A DNA stretch of 64,000 nt from contig BMUX01000018.1 of NCBI GenBank assembly GCA_014650415.1, positions 1 to 64,000 of the forward strand, given 5' to 3'. The position numbers and the translations under genes were made by a program. Each line of letters begins with the position of its first letter. Positions within the stretch are counted from its first letter, which is position 1. Under the pieces are notes generated by a model. The model saw only the letters and a program-made list of their open reading frames with translations. It had not been told where the DNA came from and made no database searches. Below, piece by piece: positions 49,394-57,882 of this stretch. Origin of the DNA: Streptomyces spiroverticillatus (lineage in GTDB: Bacteria > Actinomycetota > Actinomycetes > Streptomycetales > Streptomycetaceae).

Positions 49394-52131
49394 GGGGGCG
49401 GCTCCTGCGCGGTGGTGAGGGTGCCGGCGGTGAGGACGTGCACCGTGTCGGCGAGGTCCGCGACGAGGTCGAGGTCGTGCTCGACGACCAGGACCGCCGT
49501 GCCGTCGGCGGCCAGGGCGGCCAGCACACGGGCCAGGGCGGCGGTCTCGGCGGCGTCCAGACCGGCGGCGGGCTCGTCGAGCAGGAGGGTGTGCGGGCGG
49601 CCAGCGAGGGCGCGGGCGAGCTCGACGCGGCGCAGGGTGCCGGTGGGGAGGTGCGCGGCCGGGTGGTGACGGACCGGGCCGTCGAGGGCGAGGAGGCGGA
49701 GGGCGGCCTCGGCCGATTCGCGGGCGGGCAGGTCGCGGCGGTGGCCGTGTTCGGCGCCCAGGAGGACGTTCTCCTCGACGGTCAGGGAGGGGAACACGGC
49801 GAGCTGCTGGAAGGTGCGGGCGATGCCGAGGCGGGTGCGGGCGTGGGTGGGGCGGCGGGTGATGTCGACGCCGTCCAGCTCGATGCGGCCGGAGGTGGGG
49901 CGGAGGGTGCCGCAGAGGCAGTGGAAGAGGGTGGACTTTCCGGCGCCGTTGGGGCCGATGAGGGCGGTGAGGTGGGTGGGAGGGAGGGGGAGGGTGAGGT
50001 CGTCGAGGACGGTGGTGGGGCCGTAGGCGAGGGTGAGGTGGGCGGCTTGGAGGGGGGTGTGGGGGTACGGGGCGGGGCGGGGCCCCGTGCGAGTGCGTCC
50101 GGTGCGGGGGCCGGGCGGGGGGTGTCCCGGTGGGCCGGGAGCGGGCGGGGCCGCCCCCTTGCCCGCCCGTTCCGCCCCCGGGGGGCGGCCCCGCCGCCCA
50201 AGGGGGCTGGGGGAGGCGGGAGGGTGGCCCTGCCGCGCAAGGGGGCTGGGGAGTGGCAGGGTGCGGCCCAGGATCGGGCGGAGGAGGGCCAGGGCGCCCA
50301 CCAGGAGGGCCGCGAGGCCCGGGGAGGTGCCGGCGTCGAGGAGGACCAGGAGGGCCGCGCCAGTGCAGGCCGTCAGGAGGCGGTCCGCGCCCAGCAGGAC
50401 CACCACCGCGAACCACAGCAGCCCCCGCACCGGGTCGAAGGCCCCCGGGGTGAACGCCTGCGCCGAGAGCGAGAGCAGACCCCCGCCCAGGGCGGCCAGC
50501 GCGGCCCCCGTCACGAAGGCCAGCAGCTTCCAGGCCGGGACGCGCACTCCCGCCGCCGAGGCCCCCGCCTCGTGGTCGCGCAGGGCGGCCAGGGCCCGCC
50601 CCGAACGTCCCCCGCGCAGCCGCGTCACCAGCAGCAGGCACAGGAGCAGCAGGGCCAGCTCCAGGGCGTAGAAGGCGCGGTCGGAGGTGAAGCCCGCCGG
50701 GCGGCTCACGCCCAGGCCCGCCGTCGCGTACGGCTGGTCCAGCACGAAGCGGCTCACCGCCACCCCGAAGGCGAGCGTGGTCAGCGCGAGCGCCAGCCCG
50801 TGCCGGCGAATGGCGGGCCACCCCGTGAGCAGCCCCAGCGGTGCGGTGAGCACCACGGCGAGCAGCAGCGAGGTGAGCACCGGCAGCGGCGGCAGCCAGG
50901 GCAGGCGCCCGTCGGCCAGCAGCGCGGTGAAGAGCGCGCCGAGGCCCGCGTACGCCGCCTGCCCCAGCGAGATCTGCCCACTGCGCCCGCTCACCACGAC
51001 CAGCGAGAGCAGCACCACGGCGGTGGCGGGCACGGGCAGCGCGGTCCGCAGCTCACTGCCCGCGAGCAGGAGCGGCAGCAGGAACAGAACCATCACCACG
51101 ACCGGCACGGGCCGAATGCGCCGCAGCAGTTCGCCGGTGACTCCCTCGCACCTCAAGAGGCGCTCCCGCAAACGCCGTTCCGGCACCACCACCGGCCGCG
51201 ATGAGCGAGCCCCTGCAACCGGCCCCGGTGCGAGTGTGCCTGTCCCCGGCCCCGGTGCCAGCGTGCCCGTGTTCACCCCCGGCCCCGGTGACGGATACAG
51301 CAGTGCCGCCGCCAGCAGGGCCACCGCGAAGAGGTTGGCGCCGAGGGACTGGAGGAGGGGGCCCGCCCAGCCCTCCGGGTGGAAGCGGGTCAGGTGGGAC
51401 TGTGCGACGCCCAGCAGGAGCGCCGCGCCGATCGCCACCGGCAGGCTCCGCATCCGGGCCAGGGCCGCGACCGCGAGCACCTCGACGACCAGCAGCGGCA
51501 GCCCGTACGGGTCCAGGCGGACGTAGGGCGCCAGCAGGACCCCGGTCAGGCCCGCGGAGAAGGAGCCGAACGCCCAGCCCGCCGCCGCGATCCGGTCCGC
51601 GTCGATCCCGCCCAGCACGGCCAGCGCCCGGTTGTCGACCACCGCGCGCAACGACCGCCCGAAGCGGGTGAACCGGGTGACCGTGCCCACCACCGCGGCG
51701 ACCAGCAGCACCGCGGCCAGTGGCGGCCAGGGCGAGTCCCCGAACGCCTCCGGTGCATCCGCCCTCGCGCCCTCGCCCCACACCAGCGCCGCCCCGCCGA
51801 CCAGCAGCACGAACACCCCGATCGACGCCACCAGCGTGCGCGCGGGGTCCGTGCCGCGCACGGCGAGCGGACGGAAGACGGCACGGTCGAGGAGGAGGCC
51901 CAGCGCGGGGGCGAAGAGCAGCAGCGTGAAGGCCGTCGCGAGGGGAAGCGGCCACCGCCAGTCCACCGCCGTCTGCCGCAGGACGTACGCGCAGAGCATG
52001 GCGAGGGCGCCGTGCGCCAGGTTCAGCACGCCCGTCGCCCGGTGCGTGACGATCAACCCGATGCCCGACAGCGCGGCGGCGCTGCCGATCGCCAGCCCGG
52101 CCAGGGTGAGTTCGTACGTGAGCGAGGCCAC
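49390..52131 (-). CDS. LivH-LivM-LivG fusion: two permease domains plus ATPase
   Basis: 913 aa, three normally separate ABC importer subunits in one chain. Residues 1-282 are LivH-like (LSGIGLIVTHRATGVLNLAH). Residues about 340-620 are LivM-like (VSGRSGQISLGQAAYAGLGA, TTLAFGVAVSRFVL). Residues 694-913 are LivG-like, with intact Walker A IGPNGAGKSTLFH (725-737) and Walker B LLLDEPAAGLD, but the signature is HLPTGTLRRVELARAL instead of LSGGQ. Two low-complexity linkers join the parts (about 283-335 and 621-693). It lies six bases after a small membrane protein gene. The predicted substrate is branched-chain amino acids or related compounds. Confidence 0.92.
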   Translation of the reverse strand: MASLTYELTLAGLAIGSAAALSGIGLIVTHRATGVLNLAHGALAMLCAYVLRQTAVDWRWPLPLATAFTLLLFAPALGLLLDRAVFRPLAVRGTDPARTLVASIGVFVLLVGGAALVWGEGARADAPEAFGDSPWPPLAAVLLVAAVVGTVTRFTRFGRSLRAVVDNRALAVLGGIDADRIAAAGWAFGSFSAGLTGVLLAPYVRLDPYGLPLLVVEVLAVAALARMRSLPVAIGAALLLGVAQSHLTRFHPEGWAGPLLQSLGANLFAVALLAAALLYPSPGPGVNTGTLAPGPGTGTLAPGPVAGARSSRPVVVPERRLRERLLRCEGVTGELLRRIRPVPVVVMVLFLLPLLLAGSELRTALPVPATAVVLLSLVVVSGRSGQISLGQAAYAGLGALFTALLADGRLPWLPPLPVLTSLLLAVVLTAPLGLLTGWPAIRRHGLALALTTLAFGVAVSRFVLDQPYATAGLGVSRPAGFTSDRAFYALELALLLLCLLLVTRLRGGRSGRALAALRDHEAGASAAGVRVPAWKLLAFVTGAALAALGGGLLSLSAQAFTPGAFDPVRGLLWFAVVVLLGADRLLTACTGAALLVLLDAGTSPGLAALLVGALALLRPILGRTLPLPSPLARQGHPPASPSPLGRRGRPPGAERAGKGAAPPAPGPPGHPPPGPRTGRTRTGPRPAPYPHTPLQAAHLTLAYGPTTVLDDLTLPLPPTHLTALIGPNGAGKSTLFHCLCGTLRPTSGRIELDGVDITRRPTHARTRLGIARTFQQLAVFPSLTVEENVLLGAEHGHRRDLPARESAEAALRLLALDGPVRHHPAAHLPTGTLRRVELARALAGRPHTLLLDEPAAGLDAAETAALARVLAALAADGTAVLVVEHDLDLVADLADTVHVLTAGTLTTAQEPPP
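50119..50221. repeat. Dispersed GC-rich repeat, copy 2, inside the fusion linker
   Basis: Shares blocks GTGGGCCGGGAGCGGG, CCCGTTCCGCCCCCGGGGG and CTGGGGGAGGC with 5071-5138. It contains the palindromic pair CGGGGCCGCCCCC and GGGGGCGGCCCCG. On the minus strand it is translated as residues about 638-672 of the fusion protein, the Pro/Gly/Arg-rich linker before LivG. Confidence 0.75.
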
Positions 52132-52137
52132 CGGCGG

Positions 52138-52596
52138 TCAGTCCCCGGGGGAGGGGGCGGGCGGCTCGCAGACCGGACAGGGCGTCAGGTCGGGAATGCC
52201 ATCGGCGGGTTCGATCTCCGGCTTGCCGAACACCAGGGGGCAGTCCGGCCGGTGCACCAGTGTGCCGCCGGGCAGGTGCACCAGCGGCCCGTCCGAGAAG
52301 GGGTTCGCCGGGCGCGAACCGTCACCGGTGCCGGGCGCAGTTTCGTACGCGTCACTGCCGTGCGGGGGGAGCCGCCCGTCGACCCGGTTCCGCAACGGCA
52401 GGAACCCGGCATGGGCGGCCAGCAGCACCGCACCCGCGACGAGCAGCGCCGCCCCCGGGAGCGTGCAGGACGCGAGATAGGGCACCTGCCGGGCGGTGAA
52501 CCGCTCGCCGGAGATCCCGTACCAGCCCACCACGCACAGCACCGCGCCGCAGCACACGGCGGCCAGTGCGGCCCAGACGTAGGGTGCTCTGCGCAT
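52138..52596 (-). CDS. Small membrane protein with Cys-rich tail
   Basis: 152 aa from ATG 52596. Two helices (VWAALAAVCCGAVLCVVGWY and AALLVAGAVLLAAHAGFLPL) are followed by a soluble tail with VHRPDCPLVFGKPEI and LTPCPVCEPP, which could be a small zinc-binding site. It precedes the transporter fusion gene by six bases, so it is probably co-transcribed and may be an accessory of the transporter. The family is not recognised with confidence. Confidence 0.75.
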   Translation of the reverse strand: MRRAPYVWAALAAVCCGAVLCVVGWYGISGERFTARQVPYLASCTLPGAALLVAGAVLLAAHAGFLPLRNRVDGRLPPHGSDAYETAPGTGDGSRPANPFSDGPLVHLPGGTLVHRPDCPLVFGKPEIEPADGIPDLTPCPVCEPPAPSPGD

Positions 52597-52671
52597 CGCG
52601 CCCCCTGTCCAACTCGGACGATTCCTTGCACTATGCCCTGTGTGGGACCGAGTCAGAAGGCGGTGGGCGTG

Positions 52672-53217
52672 ATGCGCATCAGAGGGAAGTCCCGGACCGT
52701 CGCGTGGGCGGCGGCCGCCGTGCTGGCGCTCACCGTCTCCGCCACCGCCTGCGGCGACGGCGGGGACCCCGCGAAGCCCCCGCCGAGCGAAGCGCCGACG
52801 GCCCCGGCGGCCCCCGGCGTCGACCCGCAGCCCTCCGACTCCGCGTCCGCGAGCGGACCCGCCGACACCACGAGCGCCAAGCGGCAGGTCGAGGCGAACT
52901 GGAAGGCGTTCTTCGACCCCACGGTGCCGACCGCCGAGAAGACCCGGTACCTGGAGAACGGCGAGACCCTGAAACCGCTGCTCCTGGCCTTCACGGGCGA
53001 CAAGCGGGGCGGTCAGACCTCGACGAAGGTCACGGACGTCCGGTTCAACTCGGCGGCCAAGGCGACGGTCACGTACGACCTGCTGCTCAACGGCGCACCG
53101 GTGCTGCCGGGCTCCAAAGGGACCTCCGTCCTCCAGGACGGCACCTGGAAGGTCTCCGTGAAGTCCCTGTGCGCCCTCGTCAAGCTGAGCGGCAATGCAG
53201 CGGCCCCGGGCTGCTGA
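52672..53217 (+). CDS. Predicted lipoprotein of the Liv-type cluster
   Basis: 181 aa; GTG 52669 or ATG 52672 (AGAAGG 52655-52660). The signal VAWAAAAVLALTVSATACGD ends in a lipobox with Cys 27. A Pro/Ala/Ser linker leads to a small alpha/beta domain, ANWKAFFDPTVPTAEKTRYL then VTDVRFNSAAKATVTYDLLL, resembling low-molecular-weight antigen Mtb12-type proteins. It overlaps the binding-protein gene by 23 bases, so the two are coupled. Confidence 0.85.
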   Translation: MRIRGKSRTVAWAAAAVLALTVSATACGDGGDPAKPPPSEAPTAPAAPGVDPQPSDSASASGPADTTSAKRQVEANWKAFFDPTVPTAEKTRYLENGETLKPLLLAFTGDKRGGQTSTKVTDVRFNSAAKATVTYDLLLNGAPVLPGSKGTSVLQDGTWKVSVKSLCALVKLSGNAAAPGC

Positions 53218-54526
53218 ACCCCACCCCGGACGGCTGCTGCGGGCCGCCCTGACGGCCCTCCTGGTGCTCTGCGCCGCCGCCTGCGGCAGCCGCCTGCCCG
53301 AGAGCGCCTTCGAGCCGCCCACGGGCGCTCCGCAGAAGGAGGAGCCACCGCTGCGCATCGGCATCCTCGTCAGCGCCACCAGCCCGATCGGCGGCGACGC
53401 CTTCACCGGCCCCGGCGACGGCGCCCGCGCCTTCTTCGACGTACTCAACACGCGCGGCGGCATCGGCGGCCGCCGCATCCAGGTGGAGACCTGCGACGAC
53501 GGCGGCAGCGGCATCGGCAACACCGACTGCGTGCGCGAACTCCTGGACGAGAAGAAGGTGTTCGCGCTCGTCGCCACCACCGCCCTCGACTACGCGGGTG
53601 CCCCCCTGGTCTCCGCCGCCGGTGTCCCCGACATCGGCGGCCAGCCGATCGGCAACGCCTACGAGACCTACCCCCACCTGTACGGCATCTACGGCAGCGC
53701 CGCACCCCGGCAGGGCGGCAAGCCGGGCTGGAACGGCACCCTGTACGGCGGCACCGAGAGCTACCGCTACTTCCGGCGCGAGCAGGGCGCGCGCACCGCC
53801 GCCGTGGTGTCGTACAACCAGTCCTCCTCCGCCGCGTACGCCCGCCTCACCGCCCAGGGGCTGCGCAAGGAGGGCTACACCGTCGTCGAGGAACAGGTCG
53901 ACTTCGCACTGCCCAACTGGCGTGCGGTGGCGGCCGATCTGAAGGAGCGCGGCGCCGACCTCGTCCTGGACGCCCTCGACACCCACGGCAACGCGCAGCT
54001 GTGCAAGGCCATGGACGCCGTCGGTGCGGACGTCACCGCCAAGGTCACCAACGTGCAGAACTGGGCCTCCACCGTGGCCGCCGACTACAAGGACTCCCCG
54101 CGCTGCCGCAACGCCCTGTGGGTGACCGGCGCCAGCCGCAACTACGACGACCGCGACGACCCGCAGGTGCGCGAGTTCCGCACCGCCGTGCAGAACGGCC
54201 TCAAGCGGAGCGGGGGCGACCCGGACGCCCTGTCGCAGTGGCAGCTCGAAGGGTGGGCCGCCGCCATGTGGTTCACCGACGCCGCCGCCTCCTGCCCGCC
54301 GGGCGACCTCACGCGCGCGTGCGTGGAGCGCTACCTCAACCGTGCGGAGCCCTACACGGCACGCGGACTGCTGCTGCCGGTGGACTACGTCCCCGAGCCC
54401 GTCCCGCCCGCCGAGCGGCGCACCTGCGTGTCGGTGGCGCGCTGGCGGGACGGCACCGGCTGGGTGACCCAGGGAGACATGCGCCTCAACTGCTTCACCG
54501 TGCCCCAACTGCCGTACAGGCCATAA
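53195..54526 (+). CDS. Liv-type ABC transporter substrate-binding lipoprotein
   Basis: 443 aa. The signal LLRALTALLVLCAAACGSR-like region ends in lipobox AAAC. The periplasmic-binding fold of the branched-chain amino acid type begins LRIGILVSATSPIGGDAFTG, with ARAFFDVLNTRGGIGGRRIQ and later DLVLDALDTHGNAQLCKAMD. It delivers the ligand to the divergent permease/ATPase proteins. The ligand is not predictable. It overlaps the preceding lipoprotein gene. Confidence 0.9.
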   Translation: MQRPRAAEPHPGRLLRAALTALLVLCAAACGSRLPESAFEPPTGAPQKEEPPLRIGILVSATSPIGGDAFTGPGDGARAFFDVLNTRGGIGGRRIQVETCDDGGSGIGNTDCVRELLDEKKVFALVATTALDYAGAPLVSAAGVPDIGGQPIGNAYETYPHLYGIYGSAAPRQGGKPGWNGTLYGGTESYRYFRREQGARTAAVVSYNQSSSAAYARLTAQGLRKEGYTVVEEQVDFALPNWRAVAADLKERGADLVLDALDTHGNAQLCKAMDAVGADVTAKVTNVQNWASTVAADYKDSPRCRNALWVTGASRNYDDRDDPQVREFRTAVQNGLKRSGGDPDALSQWQLEGWAAAMWFTDAAASCPPGDLTRACVERYLNRAEPYTARGLLLPVDYVPEPVPPAERRTCVSVARWRDGTGWVTQGDMRLNCFTVPQLPYRP

Positions 54527-54655
54527 CCGTTCTCGATCTGTACCAAAGCGTTCCACCACGCCCGCGACAGGGGCCGGGCCAGTAAAGTCCCCTGCGGAAG
54601 GCACGACGGCGGGCCTTGACGCGGACCGCCGCTGACCAGGGGGACGCGCCGCCGC

Positions 54656-55927
54656 ATGCACATCTCATTCCTGCTCCACAACGCGTACGCCGTCGGGGGC
54701 ACCATCCGCACCACGTTCAACCTCGCCCGCGCACTGGCCGAGCAGCACGACGTCGAGATCACCTCCGTCTTCCGGCACCGGGACGAACCCTCCATGGCCG
54801 CCCCCGCAGGAGTGCGCCTGGAACACCTCGTCGACCTGCGCGAGAAGAGCCCGCACTACGACGGGGACCACCCCGACCACCAGCGCCCGGCGCGGGTCTT
54901 CCCGGCCGGCGACGGCCGCCACCACCAGTACAGCCGCCTCACCGACCAGCGGATCGGCGCCCACCTGCGGGAGTTGAAGACCGACGTCGTCGTCGGCACC
55001 CGCCCCGGGCTCAACGTGCACCTCTCCCGACAGGCCCGCCCGGACACCGTGCGCGTCGCCCAGGAACACCTCACCCTGGACGGGCACCGGTTCCGGCTGC
55101 GGCGCGAACTGCGCTACCGGTACGCCACCCTGGACGCCGTCACCACCGTCACCGAGGCCGACGCCCGCTCCTACCGGGAACGGCTGCGGCTGCCCGGAGT
55201 GCGCATCGAGGCGATGTCCAACAGCGTCCCGGCCGCCCAGCTGCCGCCCTCCGACTCCACCGGCAAGTGGGTGATCGCCGCCGGACGCATCACCCCCGGC
55301 AAGCGGTACGACCTCCTGCTGCGCGCGTTCGCCCAGGTCGCCGCCGTACGCCCGGACTGGCGGCTGCGCATCTACGGCGACGGCGAGAACACCGTGGAAC
55401 TGCGCGCCCTGGTGCACGAACTGCGCCTGCACAACCACGTGTTCCTGATGGGCATCGCCGACCCGATGGAGGCGGAGTGGCCCAAGGGCTCCGTCGCCGC
55501 CGTCACCTCCGACCTCGAATCGTTCGGCATGACCATCGTCGAGGCGATGCGCTGCGGACTGCCCGTCGTCTCCACGGACTGCCCGCACGGCCCCCGCGAG
55601 ATCATCCGCGACGGCGTCGACGGCCGGCTGGTCCCCACGGGCGACGCCGACGCCGTCGCCCGCGCCCTCCTCGGCCTCATCGAGGACGACGGCCTGCGCC
55701 GCCGCATGGGCCGCGCCGCCCTGGAAGGCGCCGCCCGCTTCGACCCCGAACGGATCGCCGAACGGCACGCCGCGCTCTACGCCGAACTCGTCGCCCGCGG
55801 CGCCAACTCCCGCTCCCGCGGCGTGCTGCGGGACACCGTGCACCGCCTGCCGGGAGTGCTCGTCGACGAAGCCTTCACCCTGCGCCGCAAGGTCCTCTCC
55901 ACGCTCCGGAAAGGGCGTACCGCATGA
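54656..55927 (+). CDS. Glycosyltransferase family 4
   Basis: 423 aa, GT-B fold. It begins HISFLLHNAYAVGGTIRTTF with the Gly-Gly loop. The C-terminal domain has VIAAGRITPGKRYDLLLRAF, MGIADPMEAEWPKGSVAAVT and the EX7E motif TSDLESFGMTIVEAMRCGLP. Relatives include poly(glycerol/sugar) chain transferases of wall polymers. It overlaps the next gene by four bases, so the two act together. No signal or membrane segment, though the basic C-terminal 40 residues might bind membranes. Confidence 0.9.
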   Translation: MHISFLLHNAYAVGGTIRTTFNLARALAEQHDVEITSVFRHRDEPSMAAPAGVRLEHLVDLREKSPHYDGDHPDHQRPARVFPAGDGRHHQYSRLTDQRIGAHLRELKTDVVVGTRPGLNVHLSRQARPDTVRVAQEHLTLDGHRFRLRRELRYRYATLDAVTTVTEADARSYRERLRLPGVRIEAMSNSVPAAQLPPSDSTGKWVIAAGRITPGKRYDLLLRAFAQVAAVRPDWRLRIYGDGENTVELRALVHELRLHNHVFLMGIADPMEAEWPKGSVAAVTSDLESFGMTIVEAMRCGLPVVSTDCPHGPREIIRDGVDGRLVPTGDADAVARALLGLIEDDGLRRRMGRAALEGAARFDPERIAERHAALYAELVARGANSRSRGVLRDTVHRLPGVLVDEAFTLRRKVLSTLRKGRTA

Positions 55928-56769
55928 GCAGCTCCCCCTCCTCCCGGTCCGCCACGGCGCCGACCGCGGCGACGGCCGCCGACCCGCCCTGCGCCGACTG
56001 CACCGCTGACTCCGCGGGCGGCCTCACCTTCGACGTGAGCGCCGCGGCCGCCCCCGACGCCGCCCTGGTGCTGCGCCGCACCGGCGGGGCCGCAGACGGC
56101 GACGTACGGCTTCCGCTGACCCCCGTCTCCGAGGGACGGCTGCGCGCCGTGCTGCCCAGCACGGTCGACGTGCCCGAGGGCCGCTGGGAGACCCGGGTGC
56201 ACGGCGCGGGGGCCGACCTGGCGGTGCGGCCGGGCCTGTGCGACCTGCGCGCCCTCGTGGACCGCACGCCCGACGCGCGCACCGAGGGCGTCGCCGTGCG
56301 CATCCCGTACGCCACCTCCGACGGCCGTCTCGCGGTGCGCAGTTGGCGGCGCGCACCTCACGCCGAGGCCGGTGACATCGTTTTCGCGGACGACGGCGGG
56401 GAGATCACCCTCCACGGCCGGCTGTACGGTGCCCGGCTCGGCGAGGGCGCCGCCGTCGAGGCCCGGCTGCGCGGCACGGGGCGCGTGCACCGCGCGCCCG
56501 CAAGGGGCGAGGGGCACGACTTCGCCTGCACCCTGCCCTGCGCGCCGCTGGCCGAGGGGCGCGGCGGGGACAAGCAGGTGTGGGACCTGTGGCTGGTGGC
56601 CGCCGAGGGCACCGCGCCGATACGCGTCGCACGGCTGCTGGACGACGTCGCCGAGAAGCAGCGCGTCTTCACCTACCCGGCGCTCCCCGTCGGCGACGAC
56701 CCGAAGACCGTCGCGTTTCCGTACTACACGCTCGACAACGACCTCGCCGTCCAGGTCAGCACCCCCTGA
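55924..56769 (+). CDS. Glycosyltransferase-coupled protein of unknown function
   Basis: 281 aa from ATG 55924. A Ser/Ala-rich start is followed by beta-rich sequence: GGLTFDVSAAAAPDAALVLR, GRLYGARLGEGAAVEARLRG, KQVWDLWLVAAEG. It ends FPYYTLDNDLAVQVS. The pattern of repeated beta domains resembles proteins coupled to GT4 enzymes in streptomycete glycan loci, in which such domains may bind sugar polymers. The function is not established. It overlaps the glycosyltransferase stop. Confidence 0.75.
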   Translation: MSSSPSSRSATAPTAATAADPPCADCTADSAGGLTFDVSAAAAPDAALVLRRTGGAADGDVRLPLTPVSEGRLRAVLPSTVDVPEGRWETRVHGAGADLAVRPGLCDLRALVDRTPDARTEGVAVRIPYATSDGRLAVRSWRRAPHAEAGDIVFADDGGEITLHGRLYGARLGEGAAVEARLRGTGRVHRAPARGEGHDFACTLPCAPLAEGRGGDKQVWDLWLVAAEGTAPIRVARLLDDVAEKQRVFTYPALPVGDDPKTVAFPYYTLDNDLAVQVSTP

Positions 56770-56775
56770 GCCGGA

Positions 56776-56808
56776 AGGAGTCGCGGACCGTAGTTGTCCG
56801 CGACTCCT
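56776..56808. promoter_or_regulatory. 13-bp inverted repeat before the WYL regulator
   Basis: Perfect arms AGGAGTCGCGGAC and GTCCGCGACTCCT with a 7-base spacer, ending 15 bases before the regulator start. With no T tract it is as likely an autoregulatory operator as a terminator of the glycosyltransferase pair. Confidence 0.65.
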
Positions 56809-56823
56809 GGCAGACTCCACCGC

Positions 56824-57882
56824 ATGTTGGAGACCTCGGCCCGGCTGCTGCGTCTGCTCTCGCTGCTCCAGGCCCACCGCGAATGGACCGGACCCGACCT
56901 GGCGGAGCGGCTCGGCGTCACCCCGCGCACCGTGCGGCGCGACGTCGACCGGCTCCGCGAACTCGGCTACCCCGTCAACGCCAGCCCCGGCACCGGCGGC
57001 GGCTACCAGCTGGGCGTGGGCGCCCAGTTGCCGCCGCTGCTGCTCGACGACGACGAGGCGGTCGCCGTGGCGGTCGGCCTGCGCACCTGTGCCGGGCAGG
57101 GCGTCGAGGGCATCGGCGAGAGCTCGGTGCGTGCCCTGACCAAGCTGGAACAGGTCCTCCCCGACCGGCTGCGCCGCCGGGTGGGCGCGCTCAACGCGTT
57201 CACCGTGCCGCTGCTGCACGGCCGCAGCTCCGCCGCCGTCGACCCCGCAGTCCTCACCGAACTCGCCACCGCCTGCCGGGACTCCGAGCGCCTGCGCTTC
57301 GAGTACCGCGACCACTCCGGCACCACCACCCGGCGCACCGTCGAGCCACACCGCCTGGTGTGCACCGAGCGCCGCTGGTACCTCGTCGCCTGGGACGTGG
57401 ACCGCGTCGACTGGCGTACGTTCCGGGCCGACCGGATCGACCCCAGACCGCCGCACGGACCCCGCTTCGAGCCCCGCGAGGCCCCGGCCGAGGACCTCGC
57501 GGCGTACGTCTCGAAGGGGATCTCCACGACGGCGTACCGGGCGACCGCCCTCCTGCGCCTGCACGTCCCCGTGGAGAGCGCACGCGAGGTCGTGGGCCCC
57601 GACGACGGCGTGCTGGAGCCCGAGGGCCCGGACAGCTGTCTGCTGCGCACCGGGGCGCACTCCATGGACGTCCTGGTGATTCATGTGCTGCTGATGGGGC
57701 TGGAGTTCGAGGTGGTGGAACCGGCGGAGCTGACCGGCCGGATCACTGCGGCCCGTGATCTCCTCGGACGCGCTCTGGATCGAGGGGCGCCGGCTCCGTC
57801 TGCGACAACTGCTGGAGTTCGGCGATCTCCGGATGGTGCAGGTCGAACGCCGGGGACTCCGAGCGGATCTTCGGCAGGGTGA
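56824..57882 (+). CDS. YafY/WYL family transcriptional regulator
   Basis: 352 aa. The N-terminal winged HTH is LLRLLSLLQAHREWTGPDLA followed by ERLGVTPRTVRRDVDRLREL. A WYL domain follows, with TVEPHRLVCTERRWYLVAWD (the W-Y-L core) and a C-terminal WCX extension, SARE... to LLGRALD. WYL proteins sense ligands, including nucleic-acid fragments. No ribosome site precedes ATG 56824, so the transcript may be leaderless. The last 140 bases are antisense to ctaD and encode a Ser/Gly/Pro tail outside the fold. Confidence 0.9.
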   Translation: MLETSARLLRLLSLLQAHREWTGPDLAERLGVTPRTVRRDVDRLRELGYPVNASPGTGGGYQLGVGAQLPPLLLDDDEAVAVAVGLRTCAGQGVEGIGESSVRALTKLEQVLPDRLRRRVGALNAFTVPLLHGRSSAAVDPAVLTELATACRDSERLRFEYRDHSGTTTRRTVEPHRLVCTERRWYLVAWDVDRVDWRTFRADRIDPRPPHGPRFEPREAPAEDLAAYVSKGISTTAYRATALLRLHVPVESAREVVGPDDGVLEPEGPDSCLLRTGAHSMDVLVIHVLLMGLEFEVVEPAELTGRITAARDLLGRALDRGAPAPSATTAGVRRSPDGAGRTPGTPSGSSAG

